Source: Albibacterium profundi
GTDB taxonomy: Bacteria > Bacteroidota > Bacteroidia > Sphingobacteriales > Sphingobacteriaceae
DNA length: 64,000 bases
Assembly: GCF_042159835.1 (NCBI RefSeq)
Contig: NZ_JBBVGT010000002.1
Location: forward strand, 1,674,001-1,738,000
Direction of reading: 5' to 3'
How positions within the stretch are numbered: the first letter of the stretch is position 1; every line of letters begins with the position of its first letter. The notes beneath the pieces were generated by a model that was not told the origin of the DNA, did no database searches, and saw nothing but the letters and a program-made list of their open reading frames with translations. Positions 1 through 8,270 of this stretch are shown piece after piece. The position numbers were made by a program, and so were the translations under genes.

Positions 1-305
1 CCAATCTGCTTGAAAATGCTATCAAATATTCACCACCCTGCGAGCAGGTAGCCGTAAAGCTATATGAGGATAAAGGAAGCATTGTCCTTTCGGTTGCTGA
101 TTTTGGCATCGGGGTAGATGACGAAGAGAAAAAACGTATATTTAGTAAGTTTTACCGTGTTGGGAGCGAAGAAACACGTAAAACGAAAGGAACGGGGCTT
201 GGCTTGTATATCGTGAAAACAGTGGTTGACAGGCATTACGGCCAGATTAAGGTAAAGGATAATAAACCTTCAGGAACTATTTTTGAAATAACATTTAATC
301 AGTAA
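1..305 (+). CDS. Sensor histidine kinase, C-terminal part (5' end outside window)
   Basis: The reading frame enters from the left edge and stops at TAA 303-305. The visible 100 residues are the ATP-binding domain of a two-component sensor kinase: an N box (NLLENAIKYSPP) at the very start, a G1 box (DFGIGV), an F-box-like FSKFYRV, and a G2 box (GTGLGLYIVK). In the family this domain binds ATP and phosphorylates the conserved His of the dimerisation domain, which lies outside the window together with any sensor and membrane segments. The response regulator begins 2 bases after the stop, so the two are very probably a cognate, co-transcribed pair. The input signal cannot be read from this fragment. 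Confidence 0.93.
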   Translation, partial: NLLENAIKYSPPCEQVAVKLYEDKGSIVLSVADFGIGVDDEEKKRIFSKFYRVGSEETRKTKGTGLGLYIVKTVVDRHYGQIKVKDNKPSGTIFEITFNQ

Positions 306-307
306 GT

Positions 308-1021
308 ATGCAACATAGTAAGCAAAGAATATTGCTCGTCGAAGACGAAGAACACCTTCTGGAAGCCATTAAGTTAAATCTTGAGATGGAAGGTTATAAA
401 GTTTCAACCGCCACTGACGGGAAAAAAGCTTTAAAAACATATAAAGAGGAGCGTTTTAATCTAATTATTCTAGATGTCATGATTCCGGAGATCGATGGAT
501 TTCAAGTTGCTGAAACAATCAGACTTGAGAATTCAGATATTCCCATCATGTTCCTGACAGCTAAAAATACAAGTGAGGACCGAGTAACCGGTTTAAAAAA
601 AGGAGCTGATGACTATTTAGTCAAACCTTTTAATCTTGAGGAACTGATCCTCCGTGTAGGAATCCTTGTTCGCAGGAGTCTTTCCGGTGATGAATTAAAA
701 GAACTTACGACTTACAAAATAGGTGACAAGACTATTGATTTTAAGTCTTTTGAGCTCAGGAAAGGTGACGAAGTAATCGCTGCACTGACGAAAAAGGAAA
801 CAATGTTATTGAAGTTGTTAATAGAGCGACGGAATGAAGCGGTTTCGAGAGAGCAAATTTTAGAAACCGTATGGAATTACGATGTCTATCCGTCGACACG
901 TACGATCGATAACTTCATCTTGACGTTTAGAAAATACTTTGAACCTGATCAGAAAAATCCTACTTATTTTCATTCCATTCGCGGAGTAGGGTATAAATTT
1001 ACTGACCCTAAAAGAGACTAA
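308..1021 (+). CDS. OmpR/PhoB-family response regulator
   Basis: 237 residues: an N-terminal receiver domain (about 7-122) and a C-terminal winged-helix DNA-binding domain (about 137-234). Visible receiver residues are the acidic pair near E12/D13, the phospho-acceptor D56 in LDVMIPEIDGF, a Thr in FLTAKN and the Lys in YLVKPF. The C-terminal part carries the typical SREQILETVW and RTIDNFI helices and ends with RGVGYKF, as in OmpR-type regulators. It should be phosphorylated by the kinase ending 2 bases upstream and act as a transcription factor. Its stop TAA (1019-1021) overlaps the next ATG by one base, suggesting translational coupling. Target genes are unknown. Confidence 0.95.
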   Translation: MQHSKQRILLVEDEEHLLEAIKLNLEMEGYKVSTATDGKKALKTYKEERFNLIILDVMIPEIDGFQVAETIRLENSDIPIMFLTAKNTSEDRVTGLKKGADDYLVKPFNLEELILRVGILVRRSLSGDELKELTTYKIGDKTIDFKSFELRKGDEVIAALTKKETMLLKLLIERRNEAVSREQILETVWNYDVYPSTRTIDNFILTFRKYFEPDQKNPTYFHSIRGVGYKFTDPKRD

Positions 1022-1539
1022 TGCTTACATCCAAATGGCGGTGGGTAATCATCGTAGTTGCTATGATGCTTTTGGCATGGAACCTTTATAATCGCTCGTA
1101 TCAGCTAGTGTATTTATTAGCGGCTTTGATAGCCTATACGATATGGTCGCATTTTAAAGAAGGTACCGTGGTGTCAGCATCACAAGCATTTAAAGACAAA
1201 GAATATGATAAGGCTAGAAAACTATTAGCCGATATTAAAAATCCAGAATATCTCCGTAAAAACCGTAGGAACTATTACGAATTTATAAGTGGTAATTTGG
1301 CTCTGCAACTCTTAGATGATGCAAAGGCTGAATATCATTTTCAGATAGCGTCTCGATTACCATTTAGGCGCCCTAACGATAAAGCGATCATCTTTGTACA
1401 CTTAGCTAATATCAACCTTAGAAAGAAAGACTATGATCGAGTAAGAGCCTATCTCGAGAAGGCATCAGAGTTGGATGTTAGCTCAAGAATAGCACAAATA
1501 ATTAATAGAATAGAAAACGAAATACCAAAAACGAAGTGA
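1021..1539 (+). CDS. Small membrane-anchored TPR-like protein
   Basis: 172 residues of unassigned function. The N-terminus has two predicted membrane spans (about residues 6-23 and 27-45) with a short loop between, followed by a soluble alpha-helical part. Alternating hydrophobic and charged positions around KDKEYDKARKLL, the block ending LDDAKAEYHFQIA, and KDYDRVRAYLEKASEL resemble tetratricopeptide repeats. The start overlaps the stop of the response regulator, and its own stop TGA (1537-1539) overlaps the GTG start of hemE, so it sits in a tightly packed unit with both. A scaffold role at the inner membrane is only an inference from the TPR-like helices. Confidence 0.8.
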   Translation: MLTSKWRWVIIVVAMMLLAWNLYNRSYQLVYLLAALIAYTIWSHFKEGTVVSASQAFKDKEYDKARKLLADIKNPEYLRKNRRNYYEFISGNLALQLLDDAKAEYHFQIASRLPFRRPNDKAIIFVHLANINLRKKDYDRVRAYLEKASELDVSSRIAQIINRIENEIPKTK

Positions 1540-2573
1540 ATCAAAACGTAGAGAACAGTTTGTTTATCCGCGCTGCCCAGTCAAAGCAGACGGAGCGTCC
1601 ACCTGTATGGATGATGCGCCAGGCCGGTAGATTTATGCCTGAATATTGGGAAATAAAGAATAAATATTCTTTCCTTGAAATGTGTAAGACACCTGAATTA
1701 GCAGCCGATGTGACGATGCTTCCAGTTGATCTTTTAGACATCGATGCCGCTATCTTATTCTCGGATATTTTAGTGACTGCGGAAGCAATGGGAGGCGACC
1801 TGAGTTTCGAACAAGGTGTAGGCCCTCGTTTCTCCAATCCGGTTCGGAGTAAAGCAGATGCCGACGCTTTGCGTACGGATGTAGTTGATAAGCTTCAGTA
1901 TGTAGCCGATGCAGTAAAAGAGACTCAGAGCAGACTAAACGGTCGGATTCCATTAATCGGATTTGCTGGAGCTCCTTTCACTGTATTAAGCTATTTAGTT
2001 GAAGGTGGAGGCACCAAAGATTTTAAAAAGACCAAGAGGTTGATGCATAATAATCCAGAACTTGCACACTTGATTTTGTCTAAGATCACAAAGGTGACTA
2101 TTGATTATCTAAATATGCAGATTGAAGCTGGTGTAAATGCTCTTCAGATCTTTGATAGCTGGGCGCAGGCCTTATCGTGGGACGATTATGAGGAATTTTC
2201 TCATCGCTATATAAAGGAAATTATCGCTGGTTTAAATCGGCAAAATGTTCCCATTATTTCGTTCGGAAAAGGGAGTTCTGTTTTTGCCCCTTTAATGGCC
2301 GAAGCAAAACCGGATGTGATTTCCGTCGACTGGAATGCGAATCTGCGCACACTCAAGGATTCGCTTCCTGCGGGTATTGCAGTGCAGGGAAACTTGGATC
2401 CCTATATTTTCTACGCTGACAAGGAAGTCATCAAAAAGCGTATATATAAATTATTCGATAGTATGCGTGGAGTGGACGGGTACATCTTCAATTTGGGACA
2501 TGGTATTATGCCCGATTTCTCTTTTGATAAAGTGAAATATGCAGTAGACGCAATTAAAGAGTACCGATATTAA
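1536..2573 (+). CDS. hemE: Uroporphyrinogen decarboxylase
   Basis: 345 residues, the normal family length. HemE converts uroporphyrinogen III to coproporphyrinogen III by removing four carboxyl groups in cytoplasmic haem synthesis. Recognisable motifs are the N-terminal RPPVWMMRQAGRFMPEY, whose arginines bind the substrate, ILFSDILV with the catalytic Asp, and GFAGAPFTVLSYLVEGGG. The start is GTG at 1536, overlapping the upstream stop as GTGA. An ATG start would lose the conserved N-terminal motif region. A HemJ-like membrane protein follows 19 bases downstream, which gives a small haem-related unit. Confidence 0.97.
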   Translation: MNQNVENSLFIRAAQSKQTERPPVWMMRQAGRFMPEYWEIKNKYSFLEMCKTPELAADVTMLPVDLLDIDAAILFSDILVTAEAMGGDLSFEQGVGPRFSNPVRSKADADALRTDVVDKLQYVADAVKETQSRLNGRIPLIGFAGAPFTVLSYLVEGGGTKDFKKTKRLMHNNPELAHLILSKITKVTIDYLNMQIEAGVNALQIFDSWAQALSWDDYEEFSHRYIKEIIAGLNRQNVPIISFGKGSSVFAPLMAEAKPDVISVDWNANLRTLKDSLPAGIAVQGNLDPYIFYADKEVIKKRIYKLFDSMRGVDGYIFNLGHGIMPDFSFDKVKYAVDAIKEYRY

Positions 2574-2592
2574 GGAACATAGAGCCTAAAAA

Positions 2593-3147
2593 GTGATTTA
2601 TTTATACGCTAAATCGATCCATATTATATTTGTCATTTGTTGGATGGCCGGACTTTTTTATATCGTCCGGCTATTCGTTTACCATGCCGAAGCTAAACTG
2701 AAAAAGGCCGCTGAATATAAGGTGTTGCATGAGCAATTTATGGTTATGGAAAAGAGGTTGTGGTGGGTTATAACCACTCCCTCCATGTACCTGACTATTA
2801 TGGCGGGTATCGTGATGTTGTTAGTTAATCCAGCTTTGTTGCAGACACCGTGGATGCATGTTAAACTAGGCTTTGTTCTCGCACTGATAATCTATCACTT
2901 TAAATGCCAGCAGATTATTAAAAAACTATCCTTAGAAAAGAATCAATGGACGTCTTCGCAGTTGAGGTTGTGGAACGAAGTTTCGACGATTATTCTATTT
3001 GCGATCGTTTTTATCGTCGTGTTAAAAAGCGCGGTAAACTGGATATATGGTTTGGCGGGACTAGTTTCATTAGCGATTATCTTAATGATCGCTATTAAAA
3101 TGTATAAACGTTATCGACAGAGGAAGCAAGAGAATCAGGAAAGCTAA
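2593..3147 (+). CDS. hemJ: HemJ/CopD-like membrane protein, probable protoporphyrinogen IX oxidase
   Basis: 184 residues with a GTG start at 2593. Four to five hydrophobic spans are visible (about 8-28, 55-77, 85-105, 127-147, 149-168). The first carries the conserved His (H10 in KSIHIIFVICWMAGLFYI), and a conserved-looking MHVKLGF lies near residue 90, as in the UPF0093/HemJ family, which oxidises protoporphyrinogen IX to protoporphyrin IX in the inner membrane. Position directly after hemE supports that role. The alternative label is a generic CopD-domain protein. Its stop TAA (3145-3147) overlaps the convergent bshC stop. Confidence 0.82.
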   Translation: MIYLYAKSIHIIFVICWMAGLFYIVRLFVYHAEAKLKKAAEYKVLHEQFMVMEKRLWWVITTPSMYLTIMAGIVMLLVNPALLQTPWMHVKLGFVLALIIYHFKCQQIIKKLSLEKNQWTSSQLRLWNEVSTIILFAIVFIVVLKSAVNWIYGLAGLVSLAIILMIAIKMYKRYRQRKQENQES

Positions 3148-4727
3148 TACAATATTGTGAACTTAAAATCAAGTGGTTGAAAGGCTTCAATCAGACTGTC
3201 AATTAATTCATCTCCATATTTCACATAGAAAGAACCGAAGTTCTCCATTCGCTCTTGCAAAATACCTCCAGGGAACATTTTTTTCTTGATAAGCTCAATC
3301 TGTTCGAGTGCTTCCGTGTAATTTTTTTGGTCAGCTTTAAGTAGTTTTTTCTCCAGCCTGTCAATCGCTTTTTTTAATCTCGCTTCGATAGCTTCTGTAC
3401 TTGGACCTAATGTTGGGTCAATTTTATGAGCGCGTAGTTTAATCTTCTCAAATATTGAATTGAACTCTCGCCACTCATCGTTAAGGTTGAGCCGGTGTTT
3501 GCTGTGAACACGAACATATTCTTTTTTTAACTCTGAAGAATCCTTAAAAAAGCTCTTATATGTGAAGTTTAATCGGAAAATTTTTTCGCTAAGCTCTTTA
3601 CTGACAATCATTGCTGAATTGCGGGGGATAAGGATTGGAAACTCGATTTTATAGAATTCGAACAATCCTTTTAGCTGGAGCCAGTAGCTCACTTCCGCGC
3701 CACCGCCTATATAAGCAATGTTAGGTAAGACAAGCTCTTGATATAAAGGACGCATAATCACATTTGGACTAAAACGCTCAGGATGCTCATCCACTTCTCT
3801 TTCAAGTGCCTCTTTCGTAAACGTAATATCACTATTCAATACCTCAAACTCTCCGCTCTTATTCACGATAATCCGCTCTCTTAACTTATCCAATAAATAG
3901 AAGAAGTTGATGTCACGAACATGAACTTGCGACTTATATCCCTGTTCTTCCAGGACCTCACTGGTTTTAGAAACTTCTCTACTGCTATTCTGCTCAAGGA
4001 TATCCGCCTTTATAATTGGTGATAACAGTTGTTTTAATTCGGGTCTGTCGGCATCAATAACAACCAAACCGTATTCGCCAAATAATTGGTTAACTAAGGA
4101 GCGGGTCGCATCGGCTAAGTTAGCATGGCTCATGTAGGCGTTCCCGATAATGTTAGATAGTTTCTCCGAATTAGCGGAAAGTCCTAAGATATTTTGATAT
4201 GCTTTTACAGTCTCTTCGATTCCATCGGTTGTCAGCCGCCCCGTGGCGCCTGAAGCATCTCTGTCCCAGCGAATGGTATCTCTGAAAATGTGCGTATGAT
4301 TTATCTCCTCAAAATCATGATCTTCCGTTGCCATCCAATATACTGGTATGAAGTCATGGTCTGGGAATTTAACCTTTAGGTCTTGGCTTAACTTAATGGT
4401 AGAAGCAATTTTAAAAATGAAGTAAAGCGGACCGGTAAATAGATTTAATTGATGACCAGTTGTTATTGTAAACGCATTTTTATTTTTCAATAACCGGATA
4501 TTCTCTGACGACTTTTCTGTGGTAGATTCATCTTGTTGATCCAATAAGCTTGACACCAAGATGTCACGATTCTGAAAGCTAGCTTTTTTCTTTATCTGAC
4601 GTTCGAAACCGTCAATTGTAGGTTTATTCGAATAAAAACCACTAAGCGAAGCATTATCTTCTATATAATCCAAAAGAAGAGAGGAGAAGCTGAATGTATC
4701 ACGGTAGTCAATCGATGTCGCCTTCAT
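3144..4727 (-). CDS. bshC: Bacillithiol biosynthesis cysteine-adding enzyme BshC
   Basis: 527 residues, the usual BshC length. In the family it joins cysteine to glucosamine-malate in the last step of bacillithiol synthesis, in the cytoplasm. Signatures are TTGHQLNLFTGPLYFIFKI near residue 92, PVYWMATEDHDFEEINH near residue 127, and NIAYIGGGAEVSYWLQLKG near 335. A long charged helical segment (about 420-490) is the coiled-coil part that mediates dimerisation in known structures. It starts 8 bases after the end of rimO, so it is probably the last gene of the ftsY-rimO-bshC unit. Its TAG stop (3144-3146) overlaps the convergent hemJ stop by three bases. Confidence 0.95.
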   Translation of the reverse strand: MKATSIDYRDTFSFSSLLLDYIEDNASLSGFYSNKPTIDGFERQIKKKASFQNRDILVSSLLDQQDESTTEKSSENIRLLKNKNAFTITTGHQLNLFTGPLYFIFKIASTIKLSQDLKVKFPDHDFIPVYWMATEDHDFEEINHTHIFRDTIRWDRDASGATGRLTTDGIEETVKAYQNILGLSANSEKLSNIIGNAYMSHANLADATRSLVNQLFGEYGLVVIDADRPELKQLLSPIIKADILEQNSSREVSKTSEVLEEQGYKSQVHVRDINFFYLLDKLRERIIVNKSGEFEVLNSDITFTKEALEREVDEHPERFSPNVIMRPLYQELVLPNIAYIGGGAEVSYWLQLKGLFEFYKIEFPILIPRNSAMIVSKELSEKIFRLNFTYKSFFKDSSELKKEYVRVHSKHRLNLNDEWREFNSIFEKIKLRAHKIDPTLGPSTEAIEARLKKAIDRLEKKLLKADQKNYTEALEQIELIKKKMFPGGILQERMENFGSFYVKYGDELIDSLIEAFQPLDFKFTILY

Positions 4728-4735
4728 TATACGTT

Positions 4736-6067
4736 TTATTTTACAACGGAACCATAGAGATCGAAGTCGTCTGCACGATCTATCTGAATTTCTGCAAACC
4801 TGCCAACGGTGAGATAGTCAGCTTGCTTCGGAATCAAAACCTCATTATCTACTTCTGGAGAGTCAAACTCGGTCCTTCCAACATAGTAGTCACCTTCCAC
4901 CTTATCGATCATCACTCTAAAGGTTTTTCCAACCTTTAGTTGATTCTTTTCAAAAGAAATATTCTGTTGGATCTCCATGATCTCTTCAACCCGAGCATTT
5001 TTAACCTCATCGGGAACGTCATCGTTCAATGTATGAGCATGTGTATTTTCTTCGTGTGAATAGGTGAAGCAGCCCAAGCGATCAAATTTTGTTTCAGCAA
5101 CCCATTCTTTTAATTCTTCAAAATCATCTTCTGTTTCGCCTGGATACCCTCCAATGAGCGTAGTTCTGAGAGCTATATCCGGAATGATGTCTCTAATAGA
5201 ATTTACAAGATCAATTGTTTTTTGCTTTGTAATTCCTCTACGCATTGATTTTAGCATATTGTCCGATATGTGTTGAAGGGGCATGTCTAAGTAATTGCAA
5301 ATATTACTCCGTTCCTTCATCACATCAATAATGTCCATCGGAAAGCCTGATGGATATGCATATTGTAAACGAATCCATTCAATACCTTCGATATCGGAAA
5401 GATTTTTGAGTAAGTCGGAAAGGTTTCGCTTGCCGTATAGGTCCAATCCATAATAGGTCAGGTCCTGCGCAATCAATATTAGCTCTTGGGTTCCGTTCTT
5501 AGCAAGATATTTTGCTTCTTGAACCAAGGCCTCGATGGGTTTTGAAACATGTTTGCCTCGCATAAGTGGAATCGCACAAAATGAACAAGGCCTATTACAT
5601 CCCTCCGCGATTTTAAAATACGAGAAATGAGAAGGAGTTGTTAGAAGTCTTTCACCCACAAGCTCATATTTATAATCGGCCCCAACCGATGTTAATAGCT
5701 CTTGCAAGTCATTTGTTCCAAAGTAATTATCGACATTTGGAATTTCTTGCTCTAATTCTGGTTTGTACCGCTCGGATAAGCATCCCGTGACGATCACCTT
5801 TTTTAGTTTTCCTTGATCTTTTAGCGCACTGTATTCGAGTATGGTATCAATCGATTCTTGTTTAGCATTATCGATAAAACCACACGTATTGATAATAACA
5901 ATGTCATCTTCACGAACGTCCTGGTCTTCATGAACCACGTCGATTTTATTGCCTTTCAGCTGCCCCATTAACACCTCACTATCGTGTGTGTTCTTCGAAC
6001 AACCCAAGGTTACAACATTTATACGTGGCTTCTTCACGGCCTCCACCTCTTCTAGTCTTGTTTTCAT
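4736..6067 (-). CDS. rimO: Ribosomal protein S12 methylthiotransferase RimO
   Basis: 443 residues. RimO adds a methylthio group to the conserved Asp of ribosomal protein S12 using two 4Fe-4S clusters and S-adenosylmethionine. The N-terminal UPF0004 domain has the three cluster cysteines C23 (LGCSKN), C62 (NTCGF) and C96 (TGCLSE). The radical-SAM cluster is the CxxxCxxC of GCNRPCSFCAIP (C157, C161, C164). A C-terminal TRAM-type domain follows from about residue 375. The MiaB alternative is disfavoured by the LGCSKNTHDSE start and the overall pattern. One base separates it from ftsY upstream. Confidence 0.96.
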   Translation of the reverse strand: MKTRLEEVEAVKKPRINVVTLGCSKNTHDSEVLMGQLKGNKIDVVHEDQDVREDDIVIINTCGFIDNAKQESIDTILEYSALKDQGKLKKVIVTGCLSERYKPELEQEIPNVDNYFGTNDLQELLTSVGADYKYELVGERLLTTPSHFSYFKIAEGCNRPCSFCAIPLMRGKHVSKPIEALVQEAKYLAKNGTQELILIAQDLTYYGLDLYGKRNLSDLLKNLSDIEGIEWIRLQYAYPSGFPMDIIDVMKERSNICNYLDMPLQHISDNMLKSMRRGITKQKTIDLVNSIRDIIPDIALRTTLIGGYPGETEDDFEELKEWVAETKFDRLGCFTYSHEENTHAHTLNDDVPDEVKNARVEEIMEIQQNISFEKNQLKVGKTFRVMIDKVEGDYYVGRTEFDSPEVDNEVLIPKQADYLTVGRFAEIQIDRADDFDLYGSVVK

Positions 6068-6068
6068 T

Positions 6069-7034
6069 CTATTTGAATAGCGAGTTCACAAACTCTTTTT
6101 TGTTAAACAACTGCAAGTCATCGACGCTTTCTCCGACACCAATATACTTAACAGGAATCTTAAACTGGTCAGAAACGCCAATTACAACCCCTCCTTTGGC
6201 AGTGCCGTCAAGTTTCGTCAATGCTAATGCGTTTACATCGGTTGCCTGCGTAAATTGACGACATTGTTCAATGGCGTTTTGCCCTGTTGACGCATCTAGA
6301 ACTAACAGTATTTCATGAGGAGCATCTGGAATTACCTTTCTCATGACATTCTTTATTTTTGTCAATTCGTTCATGAGTGCCACTTTATTATGTAGCCTTC
6401 CGGCGGTATCAATAATCACGACATCTTCATCATTTGCAACCGCCGATTGTAGTGTGTCAAAGGCTACGGATGCTGGATCTGACCCCATCGCTTGATGCAC
6501 TACGCGAACGCCAACACGTTCACCCCATAGTCTAATTTGATCAACCGCAGCAGCGCGAAACGTGTCAGCAGCTCCAAGGACAACTTTATTCCCGTTTTTT
6601 TTAAGCTTATGGGCAAGTTTTCCTATGGTGGTCGTCTTTCCTACTCCATTAACCCCTACTACCATGATCACATAGGGTTTACTTTTTCCATATTCAAACT
6701 CCGCAAAATCGTCACTGTTGTTCTCGGCTAGCAGCCCCTGAATCTCGTCTCTTAAGATCTGATTTAATTCGGATGTATTAACATACTTATCACGCGCTAC
6801 TCTAGCCTCGATACGATCGATGATCTTAAGCGTAGTGGTGACTCCCACATCAGATGTTACTAGGATTTCCTCTAATTCGTCTAAGACTTCATCATCAACA
6901 GTTGATTTTCCTACAACTGCTTTAGAAATCTTTGAAAAAAAACCTTCCTTAGTTTTTTCCAGCCCCTTGTCCAGAGCCTCTTTCATCTCCTCGGTAGGTT
7001 TTTCTTTCTTCTTAAAAAAATCGAATAACGCCAT
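6069..7034 (-). CDS. ftsY: Signal recognition particle receptor FtsY
   Basis: 321 residues: a short charged N-terminal A region, the helical N domain (about 25-105) and the GTPase G domain. Visible are the P-loop VGVNGVGKTTT (126-136), DTFRAAA, VVIIDTAGR and ALTKLDGTAKGG. FtsY docks ribosome-SRP complexes at the inner membrane for co-translational insertion. No membrane segment is present, as is normal for the family. A possible -7 element (TATCTTTA on the minus strand, 7060-7067) lies about 25 bases before the ATG, between the upstream terminator and the gene, so ftsY may have its own promoter. No clear -33 partner was found. Confidence 0.97.
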   Translation of the reverse strand: MALFDFFKKKEKPTEEMKEALDKGLEKTKEGFFSKISKAVVGKSTVDDEVLDELEEILVTSDVGVTTTLKIIDRIEARVARDKYVNTSELNQILRDEIQGLLAENNSDDFAEFEYGKSKPYVIMVVGVNGVGKTTTIGKLAHKLKKNGNKVVLGAADTFRAAAVDQIRLWGERVGVRVVHQAMGSDPASVAFDTLQSAVANDEDVVIIDTAGRLHNKVALMNELTKIKNVMRKVIPDAPHEILLVLDASTGQNAIEQCRQFTQATDVNALALTKLDGTAKGGVVIGVSDQFKIPVKYIGVGESVDDLQLFNKKEFVNSLFK

Positions 7035-7091
7035 GATATATTTGAAATATTAATCCTGATAAAGATAGGAATTTTGCAACTGTATAAAAGC

Positions 7092-7124
7092 AAAAAAGCC
7101 CTTCCAGATTAGAATTGGAACGGC
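7092..7124 (-). terminator. Rho-independent terminator of the rpmB-rpmG-DUF4295 unit
   Basis: On the minus strand the sequence folds as GCCGTTCCA, a 9-base loop, TGGAAGGGC with one C-C mismatch, followed immediately by TTTTTTG. It lies 25 bases past the stop of the DUF4295 gene, so it should end the ribosomal-protein transcript before ftsY. Confidence 0.8.
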
Positions 7125-7148
7125 TTAAAATAACGTTTGGTAAATTTA

Positions 7149-7334
7149 TTACTCGGCTGTTGGAGTTTCGATACTTTCTTTAGCTACTTCAACCGCATCT
7201 TTGATGTGGTCGTTGTGCGCAATAAGCTCTTTGAACGAATACGCTCCAGTTTTCGGAGAACGTACAGCTGTAATAACTTTTGTATAATCTTTTCCTTTTC
7301 CTGTTTTTAAGGATGCTACTGATTTCTTTGCCAT
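7149..7334 (-). CDS. DUF4295 family protein, small basic protein of the L33/L28 operon
   Basis: 61 residues, Lys-rich, beginning MAKKSVASLKTGKGKDYTK and ending in an acidic tail. It matches the Bacteroidota-specific DUF4295 pattern, a small protein nearly always encoded beside rpmG and rpmB. Its function is not established; a ribosome-associated role is inferred from the neighbours and its basic N-terminus. It follows rpmG by 42 bases and is followed by a strong terminator. Confidence 0.88.
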   Translation of the reverse strand: MAKKSVASLKTGKGKDYTKVITAVRSPKTGAYSFKELIAHNDHIKDAVEVAKESIETPTAE

Positions 7335-7376
7335 TTCTTTATGTCTTTATTACGCGATTGCGTTTATAAAAAGATG

Positions 7377-7559
7377 TTATTTGATTTCTTTATGAACAGT
7401 AACTTTACGCAATACCGGATTGAATTTCTTCAGTTCTAAGCGTTCAGTTGTGTTTTTCTTGTTTTTAGTAGTAATGTAACGAGACATTCCCGGCATACCA
7501 CTTTCTTTGTGTTCAGTACATTCTAAAATTACTTGAACTCTGTTACCTTTTTTAGCCAT
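7377..7559 (-). CDS. rpmG: 50S ribosomal protein L33
   Basis: 60 residues, typical L33 start MAKKGNRVQVILECTEH with the conserved RYITTKNKKNTTERLELKKF core. It contains a single Cys, so the CxxC zinc ribbon found in some L33 copies is absent. This is the zinc-independent (C-minus) form. It is part of the large ribosomal subunit near the E site. It lies between rpmB (89 bases upstream) and the DUF4295 gene. Confidence 0.97.
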   Translation of the reverse strand: MAKKGNRVQVILECTEHKESGMPGMSRYITTKNKKNTTERLELKKFNPVLRKVTVHKEIK

Positions 7560-7648
7560 TATTGTATTTCTTAGATTCGGTCCTCAATAAATAATAGTGG
7601 AACGAAAAGTTTATTTTAAGATTCGAAAAGCATATGGGTGAGAAAATG

Positions 7649-7882
7649 CTAAACGTACCCTTTTTTGATAAATTTATTAATAACTGCAGATATCCCTAAC
7701 TTATTGATTGTTTTGATAGCTGATGTAGATACCTTCAAGGTAATCCAACGGTCCTCTTCTGGGATATAAAACCTCTTTGTTTGAAGGTTTGGGTAAAATC
7801 TACGAATGGTTTTAACGTTTGAGTTAGAAACCTTATGTCCTTTTAATGCTGATTTACCAGTTAAATCACAAACTCTTGCCAT
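7649..7882 (-). CDS. rpmB: 50S ribosomal protein L28
   Basis: 77 residues with the typical start MARVCDLTGKSALKGHKVSNSN and the block ending RFYPNLQTKRFYIPEE. Only one Cys is present, so it is also a zinc-free form. It is the first gene of the rpmB-rpmG-DUF4295 unit on the minus strand. A candidate promoter lies about 50 bases upstream (7934-7964). Confidence 0.97.
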   Translation of the reverse strand: MARVCDLTGKSALKGHKVSNSNVKTIRRFYPNLQTKRFYIPEEDRWITLKVSTSAIKTINKLGISAVINKFIKKGYV

Positions 7883-7933
7883 GACTAATGCTATTTCGTT
7901 CTGTTATAATACTCTACTATTTTAAAGAGTGTG

Positions 7934-7964
7934 CAAATATCGAAAATTGTTTTTGATTATGCAA
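7934..7964 (-). promoter_or_regulatory. Candidate promoter of rpmB
   Basis: Read on the minus strand: TATTG, a 20-base spacer, then GATATTTG, which is close to the Bacteroidota pattern TTTG-N19-TAnnTTTG (one base off at the first position of the -7 box). The inferred start site is 40-50 bases before the rpmB ATG. Confidence 0.4.
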
Positions 7965-8187
7965 TAATATTTCGATTTGATTTTATTCGTCACCCACAAA
8001 GATAATTCATATTCAGTAAATTGTTCAATGTATTAGTCTGGTTGAGGTATCGATTGAGTGATTGACATACTGGGCTTTTGTTTATTGTAGAATGAGGCTC
8101 GCGCGCGAAGCAATTTATAAAGCAAAACGTAAACTCGGAATAAACGGGTACGGTAACGTTGAATCCCCAACATAAACATAGAAATAA

Positions 8188-8217
8188 TTTGCTTTTGTAT
8201 TTTTATTCTTAAATTTA
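8188..8217 (+). promoter_or_regulatory. Candidate promoter of acs
   Basis: TTTG at 8188-8191, an 18-base spacer, then TAAATTTA at 8210-8217, one base from the Bacteroidota -7 consensus TAnnTTTG. This would give a leader of about 45 bases before the acs ATG. Confidence 0.35.
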
Positions 8218-8270
8218 GAAATTCAATAACCTAACCTACGATTTAGAAATTATAGAACAGTAAGACAACC

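Larger units (their letters stand above)
7883..8270. other. Divergent intergenic region rpmB / acs
   Basis: 388 bases without a convincing gene. It holds the two candidate promoters listed separately, one for each flanking gene. A short GC patch (GCGCGCG around 8101-8107) in an otherwise AT-rich stretch has no recognisable role. No hairpin terminator or RNA structure was recognised. Confidence 0.6.
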
